From NCBI RefSeq assembly GCF_000003815.2, contig NC_049982.1, forward strand, positions 2,785,762 to 2,849,761: a stretch of 64,000 nt of DNA, read 5' to 3'. Under the pieces are notes generated by a model. The model ran no database searches, was not told where the DNA came from, and saw only the letters and a program-made list of their open reading frames with translations. This document shows, in pieces, positions 1 through 11,756 of this stretch. Every line of letters starts with the position of its first letter. Within the stretch, counting starts at the first letter, position 1. The position numbers and the translations under genes were made by a program. Origin of the DNA: Branchiostoma floridae (taxonomy: Eukaryota > Chordata > Leptocardii > Amphioxiformes > Branchiostomatidae).

Positions 1-280
1 TACGCAATGCTACCTCACTAGTGTCACTTCTACACCTTTATTCAAGGCACACCTCTACTCAATGCTACCTCACTAGTGTCACTTCTCCAACTATACTCAA
101 GATACCATACTGGTTTCACTGCAGCTATACTCCACACTATAGTATAGTATATAGCATCACTTAAGCAACAGTATATTCAACATTACCACATTGGTGTCTT
201 TCCTAGAGCTATACTCAAGGATACTACACCATTGTCACTTTTACAACTATACTGAAGGATACCAGACTTGTGTAAATACA
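1..280. repeat. Degenerate tandem repeat, unit about 57 bp
   Basis: The words 'acctcactagtgtcacttct' and 'atactcaagg' recur about every 55-60 bases, with divergence increasing rightwards. No coding potential is seen. From 281 to about 685 I see AT-rich sequence with no gene. Confidence 0.6.
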
Positions 281-685
281 ACATTAACTACACTGAAGTC
301 TGACTAGTGAAATGTACTGAATAGGTGTGAACTGTAACATCTTGAAACTGTGATTGATATTTTGGCAGCTGTTTGATCATTTTACAGTTGTTATTGTTCT
401 TTCAGTTCTTCCAAAGCTGTGAAATTTGCATACTGACACATTGTTTGATCACCCGTTGGTACCTTTCACATATGATAAGATTTTTGCCACTACTGTATCA
501 GAGATTACTTTATCAGAAAACATAGTTGGTAATGAGTTAGTAGGTTTGCATTAATACTAAATAAAATCAATTGTTTATCAAAAAAAGTATTGCTGTTTCC
601 TATATCTTAGCATCATTTGAGTTTGGATCGGAGTTGGTCCTAGGAGAGACCCCGATCGCAAACTATACTAGTAGAATCGCCGAGT

Positions 686-1213
686 CATGAAAATTACACT
701 GAATTTCAAAGAATTAAATAGTTGTCAGAAAACAGGTGTAGTTTACCAAGAAAACCTTGTTTGAATTGAAATCGTCAAATTTTGGCAAAAATATCCCTGT
801 TAGAATATGGTTGCCATGGCAACCCCCAAAAATGATAAACTTACTTTATTGATCAAAAGCCTTGCAAATAATATTTTGTGATAAATTACCAAGTTTCGTA
901 GCTTTAGCTCTAGCCGTTCATGAGTTATGCGACATAAATTATGCTGAGGGCCTCAAAATTCCCCTATCTGGTCGGAATAGGTTTAGTGCAAAACGTGGTC
1001 CTTCTGAACTTTTGCATAAATTATGATAATGGGTTGGAATTAGCAACACCTTAACATCTCAAAATCTTCCTCTTACATTGACGAAGCTATGTATATACAA
1101 TGATCGCCGATAAGAAATGGTACTGAGATTTTATGAGCAAAACATTTTGGGGTCCGTTTGGACCCCACTAGGTCATTTTAGTCGCAAAAAAAGGTCGGGT
1201 GCTTGAGGGTTAA
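686..1213 (-). mobile_element. piggyBac-like inverted-repeat element, truncated copy
   Basis: This stretch is the reverse complement of part of the element at 30007-30945. The shared sequence includes the block around 'ggttgccatggcaaccccc' and the terminal 'cttgagggttaa'. The right end finishes in TTAA at 1210-1213, the target site duplicated by piggyBac-type transposases. The left end loses similarity near 686, so the copy is truncated. No transposase is present. Confidence 0.6.
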
Positions 1214-1222
1214 TATATTTTC

Positions 1223-1322
1223 NNNNNNNNNNNNNNNNNNNNNNNNNNNNNNNNNNNNNNNNNNNNNNNNNNNNNNNNNNNNNNNNNNNNNNNNNNNNNN
1301 NNNNNNNNNNNNNNNNNNNNNN
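1223..1322. other. Assembly gap (100 N)
   Basis: Exactly 100 N, so probably a placeholder of unknown true size. Confidence 0.98.
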
Positions 1323-1444
1323 TGAGTGTCTCACGTTGGACTCCATGTAGAAGAACCCATAAGAAATGGCTAGGTCCTAGTGCGCATCAGAAGAGTGTTG
1401 CATACTTGGATCAGTCTTAGTGCAAATGTTACAGAAACACTTAC

Positions 1445-1906
1445 CTTGCACATCTTGACTACTGTGCAGCGGTTTGGGCTATTACTACACAAAAGAACAT
1501 CGCCGCGCTAACAGTGATGCAGAATAAAGCAGGCAGACTTACCTTGGGAACTAACCGCACCCCCGATCAGCATATGCACAATGTCTTATCATGGTTAACT
1601 GTGAGCGAAAGACTCTGTGTAAGCAGCATGTGTACATTTCACAAGGTACTCCTTGCCAGGGAGCCGTCTTCATTGTACTGTAGACTACATTTGGTATCGG
1701 GCCAGCATAGTTATCATACGAGACACGCGGCACGGAAAAACTTAAGAACTGAAAAACCAAAAACAAACAGCCTGAAAAAATCCTTCACATATAGAGCAGC
1801 ATCAGATTGGAATAAACTATCACATGAGCTGCAAACTGCGAACACATCCAGGATTTTCAGACCGCAGCTGGTGAAACATATGCGAGACTTAGCTAAAGAC
1901 ACATGA
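1445..1906 (+). pseudogene. LINE reverse transcriptase, C-terminal remnant
   Basis: The frame is open to a stop at 1906 and reads the usual tail of a non-LTR retrotransposon reverse transcriptase: LAHLDYCAAVW near 1445, then MQNKAGRLTLG, LSWLTVSERL, and a final SFTYRAASDWNKL followed by a short basic end. The pattern (HLDYC..VW, Q..A.R.., LSWL.V.ER, S...R....WN.L) is typical of CR1/L2/Rex-type elements. The catalytic core is absent; it would lie to the left, where the sequence is unreadable or diverged beyond the gap. It is a dead 3' fragment. Confidence 0.75.
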
Positions 1907-2984
1907 GGGGCTTGATGATTTTTGGATAAGGCACATGCGGTTTGTTTAATGATTTTTTATTGACATGTTGTATAAGTGTATGTTGCAAACTGAAAATACA
2001 CCCGTCAACTCAAACTGCGAAGTCAAATGCGTGACCGGAAGTGAAAATATGGGCCTCGCGAAAACCCCATATCGAGCCGTGATGGTACTTCCTGTATTCG
2101 GGCTCGGAAACAGATCCTCAACTCCTGAAATGTGTTCATGTTTTGACGCCAGAAATTCCGTTTTCACGAAGTGATCTTCACGAGGTCTTCAAACTTGTCT
2201 GGAGGAAGAGCTTAACTCCAGATAACTCATCAAGAGATCCTCACGACGTTTTAAAACTTGGCTTGAATACGGTGATAGTCTTATATAGTGTATTATACAA
2301 TATGGCCGGCCGTGAGGGTCGCTCCCATGTGCAAAATCTGCCATATTGGCCGCCGCCATTTTGCCATGCATGAGAGGTTACGATGGTAAAGCCGTGTAGA
2401 TATGAAAACCTTTAAATATTATGTAGGTCTCGGGTCTTTTTTTGTGTGGCACATGCAGTTGTTTATACCTATGGGGCGCGCTAAAACCGTAAGGCTTAGG
2501 TCCCAATTCCCAACCCGGGGCCCGGCCGGGTAGCTTTCGGAAATGAAAAATATGGTATAAAAGGCAACAAAGCAAACAGAACGTAAAAAATAGTGAGCAG
2601 TCTGACCATAAGCTAGTATGCATATTCCTTTTAATTTTCGTTACCGCAAACATTCCGACCGGAGCCCGGTTAGAGAACAGGACCTTAGTCTAACCTGGCA
2701 GCGCCTTATCAAGAATAAATCGTGCAGCCTAGTTTGATGCCATACATACGCAGCAGCTGTCTGCCAACGAACTGTCCCGTAATACCATAAAACTAAGGAT
2801 AATTTCATGAATGTTACATCACCTATACAAACAACTACAGTGTACAAAAAAAACCTTCATCATCTCCCACATATAACCAAAAGACAAAACAAACTAGAAA
2901 AGCCGACATTTGCTTGAGAGCAAATACAGCATATTTTAGCCATCTCCCTCCCCATGCAACAATAGACTATTCCAAAATCACCCA

Positions 2985-3710
2985 TGTGCAAAAATGGAAC
3001 ACTTTTGTTTAAACGTCAATTCTACTAATGACACTTAATGACACCCAAAAATGAATCTTACAAAATTCCCAGTGCAAGAACGGATTCTTCCAGTGCACCC
3101 CATGTGAATTTGCACAATAGACCAGTCTAGAAATACTCCCACTGAAAACATGGCCTTTTGATTTAATAAACAACCCAGTCCAAAGTTGAACTAGGCAAAA
3201 AAGGCATGAAAAGGTAAAATAGACAAGTCCAAAAACACTTCCGCTAAAAATGGAATATTGAATCATCACCCCTTTAAAAGTAAATTTGAAAACATCCCCA
3301 TGCAAGAATGGACTCTTCTTGCGATGCCCCTATCCAAAAATACAGCCGCTAAAATTGGACTTGGAGTAATCACCAAAGTCCCAAAAATGGATTTTAAAAA
3401 TCCCCCTCCATGTAAGAATGGACTCTTCCAGCACAACCTATGTAAAATTACAAAATACACCAGTCAAAAAATAACCACACTGAAACACTTTGACATATCA
3501 AATCACCAAAGTCCATAAACAATTTTTTTTAAATGCCCCCTCCGTGCAAGAATGAACTCTTCCCGTACACCCAATGTAAAATTGCAAAATAGACTAGTTC
3601 AAAAATACTCCCACTGACAGACTTTATGTAATCAACAGTCCAAAGATGAATTAAAAAAAAAAAATGTTCCCCCTCCGTGCCAGAATGGACTCTTCCAGAT
3701 AACACCAGGC
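2985..3710. repeat. Degenerate tandem repeat, unit about 120-170 bp
   Basis: Words such as 'tgcaagaatggactcttcc', 'atgtaaaattgcaaaatag', 'aaaaatactcccactgaaa' and 'accaaagtcc' return about five times, at irregular spacing. No gene is seen here. The stretch before it (1907-2984) also shows no gene and no clear repeat. Confidence 0.6.
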
Positions 3711-3944
3711 TCACTGATTGGTTGCCAATACCCTTCGGGATGTTGACTCAGGCTACGTGATTGGTTCCCTCTTTAATCAAGTTACTAGTATATATAGACA
3801 CTGTGTGCACATGTTGTCTTCAGGTGGGAGAGGTCAACGACCTCTGGCCAGTGGAAAATTACCAAAAAAATCCCCAAATATATAATTTTGAAGTGGTTTA
3901 TGCCAGAAATTATACATGGGTCATTTGAATGAACATCTAGTGCA

Positions 3945-4325
3945 CCTATTGACCAAAATTTAGGTCATTTGGCTATAAGACCAGGGAACAGCAGCCAAAA
4001 GCATACGGTTTTGGTCAAACAATGGCCCAAAATTCCCAAAATTAAGCATTTTGTTGTACTGTATGCCAAAAAAGTTATTGAACCCATGTGCGCATATGTA
4101 AATTGCACTTCTATTACAAATTTCAGATCATTTGATTGTAAAATGAGGGTATAGGAGCCAAAAATGTCATTTTTGGGGGGAAAATGACAAAAAAATGTCA
4201 AAATTAAGCATTTTGTTGTACCGTATGCCAAAACTGTTATTGGATCTTTGTGGGCATATGATCAAGGCACCTCTGTACCAAATTTCAGGTCATTCGGCTG
4301 TAATACCAGGGTACAGGGGGGGCAT
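3945..4325. repeat. Tandem repeat of about 180-bp units (about two copies)
   Basis: Two copies of a unit carrying 'aattaagcattttgttgta', 'gtatgccaaaa', 'gttattg', 'gcatatg', 'caaatttcag' and 'tcatt.ggctgtaa' lie head to tail, followed by the gap at 4398. No coding signal. Confidence 0.6.
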
Positions 4326-4397
4326 ATATATATAAAAATTGCAAAAAATATGAATAAAATCATTTTAAGGCAGATATGGAAAAATGGAAAAAAAAAA

Positions 4398-4765
4398 NNN
4401 NNNNNNNNNNNNNNNNNNNNNNNNNNNNNNNNNNNNNNNNNNNNNNNNNNNNNNNNNNNNNNNNNNNNNNNNNNNNNNNNNNNNNNNNNNNNNNNNNNNN
4501 NNNNNNNNNNNNNNNNNNNNNNNNNNNNNNNNNNNNNNNNNNNNNNNNNNNNNNNNNNNNNNNNNNNNNNNNNNNNNNNNNNNNNNNNNNNNNNNNNNNN
4601 NNNNNNNNNNNNNNNNNNNNNNNNNNNNNNNNNNNNNNNNNNNNNNNNNNNNNNNNNNNNNNNNNNNNNNNNNNNNNNNNNNNNNNNNNNNNNNNNNNNN
4701 NNNNNNNNNNNNNNNNNNNNNNNNNNNNNNNNNNNNNNNNNNNNNNNNNNNNNNNNNNNNNNNNN
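4398..4765. other. Assembly gap (368 N)
   Basis: A run of 368 N directly after a poly-A tract. It hides the left flank of the inverted-repeat element at 4766. Confidence 0.98.
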
Positions 4766-5090
4766 AGGGCACAGCCCGCCGTACGTGCAAATACGTGCTG
4801 TCTACGTGCCAAAACGTGGACAAATTTTTGGGATCCGTAAGTGGTAAGTGCCGCCTCCGTACGAACTCGTAGAGAATCCGACGGATTTTTGAAGCACGCA
4901 GACACGCCATAGAACTTTACGTGCCTGCAAAACTTCATCGGGCTGCGAGTTTGCCCCCCGTATGTGCCAGTACGGGCGACGCGCCTACCCTGTAGGCTGT
5001 ACAGCCTGAACATTTTCAGAAATACGTGGCGGACGTGGCCTTTCCAAAAAACGTACGGACAAATTGCACGTACGGCGGGTTGTGCCCTTA
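4766..5090. mobile_element. GC-rich inverted-repeat (MITE-like) element
   Basis: The left end begins at the gap edge with 'agggcacagcccgccgtacg' and continues 'tgcaa'; the right end at 5064-5090 is its reverse complement with one mismatch. The roughly 325-bp interior is GC-rich, contains many CGTAC/TACGTG words and has no transposase. Terminal inverted repeats without coding capacity fit a non-autonomous DNA transposon. The target-site duplication cannot be read because the left flank is N. Confidence 0.6.
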
Positions 5091-5365
5091 GCTTTACGGG
5101 CTGTGTCTCTTTTTGGACGGTCGGGTATGACTGCTACGTGGCCCAGTGCGATACCTGTGGCTCTCAGGATTTATTTGAGTACATCCGGGTGCCGGCTTCA
5201 TTTCAACTCGCAGACTAATTACAAGAGGGTGAACTGTGGTAGCACAGGTACCTTCGAATGATTCTAACCCAGAACATTTATATTATATGCTAATTGAGCA
5301 AACGTAACCACACGACCACCTCCTCACACATTTGATCAACACCAATTATCAAAGAAACCACCCAC

Positions 5366-5423
5366 CTGGTGATGAAGCTGACCAGGCGATCGCAGCCGAG
5401 AACACGAGAAGAAAGCTCCACAT
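5366..5423 (-). CDS. First coding exon with signal peptide of a secreted-protein gene running left (partial)
   Basis: Read on the minus strand, an ATG at 5423 opens MWSFLLVFSAAIAWSASSP, a typical signal peptide, and the exon ends in a good donor (CCAG|GTGGGT) in phase 1. Its 58-nt length, phase and sequence match the first exons at 31337 (MWSSLLVF...) and 38890 (MWTGLLFL...), so this is a third member of the family. A TATA box lies 63 bp upstream. No downstream exon is recognised in 1-5290, which includes two gaps, so the gene either has a large intron and continues off the window or is a stranded duplicate first exon. Confidence 0.6.
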
Positions 5424-5485
5424 CTTTGTCGTCGGTCGAGTCCTGACTGGGAGGTGTGTCTAAAGTCTTACTTGGTGTGTGGCAT

Positions 5486-5539
5486 TTTATATCGTGTCCC
5501 GCCATAGCTATGGGAAGCTCACAGCTGCCTAGCGGGCCG
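5486..5539 (-). promoter_or_regulatory. Core promoter: TATA box plus conserved CACAGCTG element
   Basis: TATAAA on the minus strand lies at 5486-5491. At 5512-5539 is the element 'gggaagctcacagctgccta' followed by 'gcgggccg'. Both features recur with the same order and spacing at 31398-31452 and 59610-59664, upstream of other secreted-protein genes. CAGCTG is an E-box core. The function is inferred from position and conservation. Confidence 0.6.
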
Positions 5540-6413
5540 ATAGAGAATCAGATTAACAGGATATTACACTTGAATATCGTAAATTTCACAATATTTTGAT
5601 TAACCAGCTATACTTAAGGTATAACTAGATATTGGCAAAGCTACTATATATCGCTCAAGTTCGTCACATGCACATTGCGTCTGAAGGAGGGATTTTCACA
5701 GTGAAGTTTGCGGAATGATATAGATTTTACTCGAACGTGCATTTGTCAATAATGTATCTTTACAATTACCGCCGAGATATTGTACCTTCTTCTACCTACT
5801 TCTGCTCAGTTTCATTATTCATATCGAATGGTGATATCGAATATCGAACTACATGTGCCAAAAGTTGATGTTATACATTTTGAGAGAGCTAGCATGAAAT
5901 GTCTCTTTCAATTAACATTTTCTTATTAATTATTATTTCAAAACTAAACTTTGTCATCCGTTACCTCAGGTACCTCAAACACGGGACCTTCATTCAACGG
6001 ACGTCCTATATATCCGAGGGACGATCTTAAGAATTTCTGATACTAGTAGTTAGTTATAGTTGGTTTGGGCCACCACCCATGTAACAAGTGATATGGTCCA
6101 CTGGTGATTACGTCATTGTGACGTAACCACCAGTTAACACGGGCAAGATATCCAGGCAAATATTCACCATCTTGCCCGTGTTATCATATTGTGTTCCATG
6201 AATTGCGCCTACTGCCGTCTTAAAATTGACACTGCACTTTCCATATTGGTGCTGAGTTAAGTGAGGCAAATCGTGTTAGGTGCCTTTCGGCTTTCAGAAG
6301 AGCACAAGATCGGTGGCACTTTAATACCCTGTCTTTACACATTCTCTCGCTCTCGAAATTTATATTTCGTCATGATTACTAAAGTGGCCACAGGTAGAAG
6401 TTATCGTGCGGTC

Positions 6414-6482
6414 GTGTGGCGCAATTGGCCGAGTGTTCGATTCATAACCTAGAGGTTCTTGGTTCAAATCCATGGTGCCACC
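6414..6482 (+). repeat. tRNA-like sequence with CAT anticodon position (degraded tRNA or SINE head)
   Basis: A box-A-like TGGCGCAATTGG (6417-6428) and a box-B-like GGTTCAAATCC (6461-6471) are placed as in a tRNA, and TTCATAA sits where an anticodon loop with CAT would be. The T-loop TTCAAAT has a 5-bp stem with one mismatch. The acceptor stem (GTGTGGC against GTGCCAC) and the anticodon stem pair poorly, so this is not a convincing functional tRNA. It is more likely a tRNA pseudogene or the promoter head of a tRNA-derived SINE. Confidence 0.45.
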
Positions 6483-6487
6483 TGAAT

Positions 6488-6562
6488 AGCCTGAATAAAA
6501 TCGCGCCCCAATCGCTAGCGGCCGGTCCTACAATTACCAGGGGCACGAATTTTAGTCAGGCT
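6488..6562. mobile_element. 75-bp inverted-repeat element
   Basis: The left arm 'agcctgaataaaatcgcgcc' matches the reverse complement of the right arm ('ggggcacgaattttagtcag' then 'gct'). A partial relative lies at 27277-27324. It is too short to code for anything. It directly follows the tRNA-like sequence, so the two may be parts of one composite repeat. Confidence 0.5.
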
Positions 6563-6736
6563 AGGTGGTAATCTATGAAATGTAGCTCGTACCAACTTGA
6601 TTATAAATCAATTATACGGTCTTATTAAAGCCGTGCAACATAAGTTCAATACTAATACAGAGCTACATGTCAACTTTAACGTTGAATTCGTCTACGTAAC
6701 GTTATATAACGTTATATAACCCAGCATTGGAAAATA

Positions 6737-7250
6737 AACTCACTCACTCACTCACTCACTCACTCACTCACTCACTCACTCACTCACTCACTCACTCACT
6801 CACTCACTCACTCACTCACTCACTCACACACACACACACTCACTCACTCACTCACTAGCTCACTTACCCACTCACTCACTCGCTCACTCACTCACTCACT
6901 CACTCTCACTCACTCACACACACACTCACTCACTCACTCACTAGCTCACTTACCCACTCACACACTCACTCACTCACTCACTAACTCACTCACTCACACA
7001 CACACTCACTCACTCACTCACTCACTAGCTCACTTACCCACTCACACACTCACTCACTCACTCACTCACTCACTCAGTCATTCACTCACTCACTCACTCA
7101 CAATTACTCACTCACCGCTCGCTAGCCTCACTCTCACTCACTTACTCAACCACTCTCCATCGCTCACTCACCCTCGCGAGCTGGGGTCACTCTCTCATTC
7201 ACTCTCACGCACTCGCTCATTCATTCATTCACTCACTCGTTCACTTACTG
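6737..7250. repeat. Long CTCA/CACT microsatellite
   Basis: About 500 bp of CTCA units interrupted by CACA runs and decayed variants (CTAG, TTAC, CATT) towards the right. A tiny relative (actcactcactcactcactc) is found at 32156-32176, at the equivalent place of the duplicated promoter block. Confidence 0.95.
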
Positions 7251-7959
7251 ACGACATCCGTAAACTTTCCTCGACTCTACTTCTGCTCCAATAAATTTCC
7301 CTTCACTTTGTAAGTTGAAACAACTGCTTAAGGGTAAAATCAAGCTTGTTGAATAATTGCTTTATGACAGGCTATACGGTTTTGATGATTTGATGATTTG
7401 AGAGATGAACAGGTGGACGGGCAATCGACTCAGGACTAAAGAGTTTATGACCCCTACTTTAAAACATTTGTGATGTATTATACTGGTTACATCATAATAT
7501 GTATGTACGACGTTGAACATTTGGGGACACATTGATTTTAGAGTTCGTGAATTACGGAATGTATTATTTAGTAAAATGGAATGGAGAGTAAAAATCGGCA
7601 TTAGAGCTCACTTTGACTAATCTCAAAGACTGTGCGGTGGTGAAATCCTAACTTGTCATATTTATGACTTTACTCACAGTACACAACCCTACCCTGAATA
7701 AACCTGACCTTATCGCGCTCCTAGCGGCTGACCCGAAGGTCGCCGGCGGTCAAAAATGCAAAAGAGCGAGAAATTGTGTAAACGCAGGCTACACACAACT
7801 CCAGTAAACTTTTCAGCTTGTAAAAATTGGTCTAACGACCTTCGTACTAGGAGTCCTGCTTATGAAGATTGGGGAGGGGGGGGCGGTCTGGGTTGGTTGC
7901 TACAGGTGAACGACTTGTAGGCTTTTGAAGTAGCTGTCATCAACTTGGAGAGCCATCTA

Positions 7960-8358
7960 TGACAAAGCTAAGATATTAAAATATCTTGTGCAACTTTAAT
8001 ACATACGTTTTATCCGTTCTCAAAAATATAAGTCTTACTACAGGCCCTTTTATTTGCGATTAATCAATTCCAGAGTGTGATGCTATTAATTTAAGAGGTT
8101 TGATACACTAAGCAGACGTAATCTAATATATTCTGAGCGATAAAAGGGGATTAGAATGTTTATCGTGATTGTCTGCTAACCCATTTTTGACGAGTCTGGT
8201 CCCGACTAATATTTATACAGACCAATCAAAAAGCTTTAGCAGCTTGCCACAAAATCACACAGCAGTACGACTGGCTTTCCTGTAGGCCTGCACAACTCAC
8301 CTTTTAACGAGACCCGAGATTGTGAATGATACAGAAGAACTGAGAACATTGTCACTGC
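7960..8358 (+). promoter_or_regulatory. Promoter and 5' UTR of the NHL-propeller membrane gene
   Basis: About 400 bp upstream of the ATG at 8366 is repeated at 12365-12705 with clear similarity over its whole length. It includes a TATTTATA-type box (8209-8216) followed by a CCAAT-like 'accaatca' and the 5' UTR words 'gtgaatgatacagaa'. Conservation of exactly the promoter and leader, but not the coding region, supports a regulatory role. Confidence 0.5.
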
Positions 8359-8365
8359 TTTGACG

Positions 8366-11300
8366 ATGGATGTCATGATCAACACAGCTGACGATTCCTT
8401 AAGCGGCACCGGTCATGAAATAGCCGACAACATGGACGCCGAACAGTCAGACTTGCCTCACATCCCTGACTTTCTTGACTCTACAACAGAGCCTGTGGGT
8501 CAACGGGACATCCCACCCCGGCCCCACGGGATCCCGGCCAGCCCAGAGGATCAGGAGGGCATCCAACCCCAGTCCCACGGGATCCCGGCCAGTCCAGAAG
8601 AGCAGGAGGACATCCCACCCCAGCCCCGCGGGGTCCCGGCCAGCCCAGAAGAGCAGGAGGACATCCCACCCCAGCCCCACGGGATCCCGGCCAGTCCTGA
8701 AGAGCAGGAGGACATCTCACCCGGGCCCCATGGGATCCCAGCCAGCCAAGAAGAGCAGGAGGACATCTCACCCGGCCAAGCGGAGCACCCTTTGCAGGAC
8801 GACCACAGCAACGCTCTGGCTGAACACTCTGACCAGGACAATGCACCCTGTTGCAGCTCTGACAACGGCGCTGGACGTTCATCGTTACCGACTGTCTGCA
8901 CATCGTACACACAAATCGGTAAAGGTGAAGAGAATCAAGCACTTTACATTAAAAGACCAACTCTACTGCGCACATTATATAGACAAGTTGACCACGCTGA
9001 ACAAAATCAAACACTCTACGTTGACAACACTGTTATAGAAACAGATGTATCCAGGTCCGAAGACATGTACAATACTGACGATTATAATAGCGATAACGAA
9101 TTGCAATACCAGCTGCGGAATACTTGCTGTGAAACATCAGCCGCTGCTTACCAATGCGGCGGAGACGTCGACGATGCCAGTGTGGACAGACAAGATATCG
9201 AAGTCGAAAATGCAAATAACGAAGTAGAAAACAAGGCTGGTGCTCAACCAGAGACTGCCATTGAACAGTCAAAGGACGCTGGAAGCTGTGATCAGAACAG
9301 AGCAAAAACTGCAGCCGCGCCAGACGTTGAGTGGATCAGTCCGTACGCAGCTGCTTACCGTCGAGATGGCAACACCGACGGCGAACAAGAAGATGTCTCT
9401 GACATCCAACCATACGCCGTTACTTATGATGAACAGGAAAGACATTATGAGAACGGAAGACCGACTAGCAGTTCTGTCAGCAATCCCCAGATCATTCAGG
9501 AACAAGCAGACGCCACTTCTAGTAAGTTGAACGTAGCAAGTAGTAGTTATTATTCACGACGAATTGTGGCTTAGGAATTTCATAAAACCGTTCTACAAAA
9601 TGAAGATAAAAAAAGCTTTTCATGAATAACTCGGGAACACCCTAACTTTGCAGGTTAGGCAGTTTTGCTGTTTGGATATTTACTTCTGGGAAAATACTTC
9701 ACAATCATTTCCTGACATTGTGCTCGTTGGCATCACTTGCAATTTTAACAGGCTAAAGAGAAATGTTGAATAAGATAAAAATATACCTCTTCGTTACTTA
9801 ATACCCAGGTTCATAGGTACTCTTTGTTCAGTAACGAGAGTGACAAGATAAAATATAGAATATCAGGACAGTCAACATACATCTTGTACCTGTTGCAGAT
9901 TCTGTTGACCGAAATGCGGACGAGCTACTTCCCAACCCCATGTACAGCAGCAACACCTTACACCGTAACCCCATGTACAGCGGGAACGCGTTACGCCCAA
10001 ACCCCATGTACGCCCCCAATGGTACACAGCCAAGGGCAGATGGAGGTAAGGTGTCGTGCGATAGGTTAAGGTTCCTTTCATTTAATACGTTTGCCTTTGT
10101 TACCTTCGATAGCGGTGCGATTTTAAAATGTTTTCCTTGACTGTTCTCTTATTTCACAGGTCCCATGTGTGTCGTCACTCGGTCCTGCCTTGCCTATGTC
10201 ATCACTACAGCCGTGGTTGTGACGGCACTGACGGTTCTAACGGCTCTTATCATCGCGACCTTCATGTCAGGGGAGAGACGCAGCTATATGGAAACGGTGA
10301 GTTGTGTTCTGGATTGTCGGGATCAGGGACAACGTATATGTTTTTGTAAAGACACTTAGATGTTAAAAGAAATTATTAAAGGAAATAATTTTCTTGTCGT
10401 CAATTCTAACATGGTTCCCTTTATAGGCGTTATAACCGACTCTCTCGTTTTCTCCTCAAAATCAGACGTGGGCTGTCCCCACCTTTACAGTAAGAGCTAC
10501 AGATGACGTCACCCTCGGGGACTACACGTCATCTCCACAGCCGGACTACATGTCATCTCCAAAACCCCACACTGAAGGTGAGGCTCCGTTACCACCCATT
10601 TATTAGGATTGGTGGACACAGTCATTTCACTCTAAAATGTTTATGAACAGTGAATTACTCGATAGAAACATTCACACTGTCTATTAAAATGTTTTATCCA
10701 TGTATGAAGAGCTATCACGGATTAACAGATCGTGTTTTGATACATTGAAAAAATCCCTTAGCACCCATGATGTTATTAAGAATAGAAATAAATCGATTAG
10801 AAACTCAATGAGAAAACGAAAAAAAATTGCTTTCTAAACTCAAACTAAAATGTAGTCTGTTTCAATCTTCTTCAGAGGACGAAAATAAGCAAACGACGAT
10901 TATCTTTGGCGGAGAAGGCGAAGAGCCAGGTCAGTTTTATGAACCAAGCGCTGTTGTCGTGTCGCCTAGCAACGAGATAGTTGTGTCTGATACCTACAAC
11001 AATCGAGTTCAGGTCTTCAGCATGACGGGCGATTACCTCCGTCATTTCCCTACCGTCATCTCTGGAGAAGACTCCGAGAACATGACCATGGAACCCGAGG
11101 ACATAGCCATGGACGGGGAGGGTCATCTGTGGGTGGTGGGGGAGAAAGACGATAGCAAAGGGTTGATTGTTCGGTATACGAAAGTGGGGCATCATCTAGC
11201 AACGCTTCATGCAACTTTCGCCACCAATGGTTTCAGTGGCATCACGGTGGACGCACCCCGTAATCTTGTGGCAGTAACAGAAGTTTGGAATTACTATCAT

Positions 11301-11756
11301 GGCCTTGTATATATTAAGCTTCTGCATTTTAACGGTACTGTCGTGCGCAAGTTCAAGGCGCATCAGGGTCCGCGGTACCCCGGACGGGTCGCTGTGGGGC
11401 GGGAGGGAAACCTGTTTGTGTCGTCCGATGAGAGAGGAGATACACGTGTGTATATCTATAACAACACTGGGCATCACCTTTCTACTTTTGAAGGTGACAA
11501 AGTTGGTGAGGGGCAGGCAGAAAATGGTGCGGTTTACAGATCTGCTGTCATTGACATCCGTACGGACAGTTCGGGGCACGTCCTGGTGAGTACCGGATAT
11601 GGCGGGACGGTGGAGATGTTTACCCAGGACGGGCGGTACGTTCGCCGCGCCGCTACCCGTCTGGCCCGAGCTGACGGTGTGGCAGCAGCACCGGGCGGAC
11701 AGCTGGTGGTGACGAGCTGTGACAACAGTACACTCACCATATTCTCCCACTATTGA
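8366..11756 (+). CDS. Type II membrane protein with extracellular NHL-like beta-propeller
   Basis: Five exons (8366-9521, 9899-10045, 10160-10296, 10466-10577, 10876-11756), all with GT/AG borders and matching phases, encode 810 residues. The ATG at 8366 has purine at -3 and G at +4; the frame upstream has only a non-ATG codon. Residues 1-434 are a long acidic, Pro/Gln/Glu-rich tail with five 17-residue repeats (49-133, core HGIPASPEEQED). Residues 443-470 form one hydrophobic helix (SCLAYVITTAVVVTALTVLT...). Residues 525-810 read as NHL repeats (GEEPGQFYEPSAVVVSPSNE, VVSDTYNNRVQVF and similar blades), as in TRIM2/3-type propellers but without RING or B-box. NxS/T sites (NMT, NGT, NNT, NST) lie only after the helix, which supports a cytoplasmic N-terminus. 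NHL propellers bind proteins or RNA; outside the cell a protein or glycan ligand is more likely, but this is inference. Confidence 0.85.
8510..8764 (+). repeat. Coding minisatellite, five 51-bp units
   Basis: Five in-frame 51-bp units encode the 17-residue Pro/Glu/Gln repeat of the membrane protein's cytoplasmic tail. Units 2-5 differ from each other at only a few positions, so copy number probably varies between alleles. Confidence 0.9.

Noticed and set aside
4360..5013. Open frames of 150-217 residues across 4360-5013
   Set aside because: Most of their length is N from the assembly gap.
6737..7250. Regularly spaced short repeats, considered as a CRISPR-like array
   Set aside because: A simple 4-bp microsatellite without spacers, in a eukaryotic genome.
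8447..8942. Long minus- and plus-frame open frames over 8447-9038 with Gly/Trp or Ser/Arg repeats
   Set aside because: Shadows of the 51-bp coding repeat of the NHL gene; only the chosen frame joins by phase to the downstream exons.
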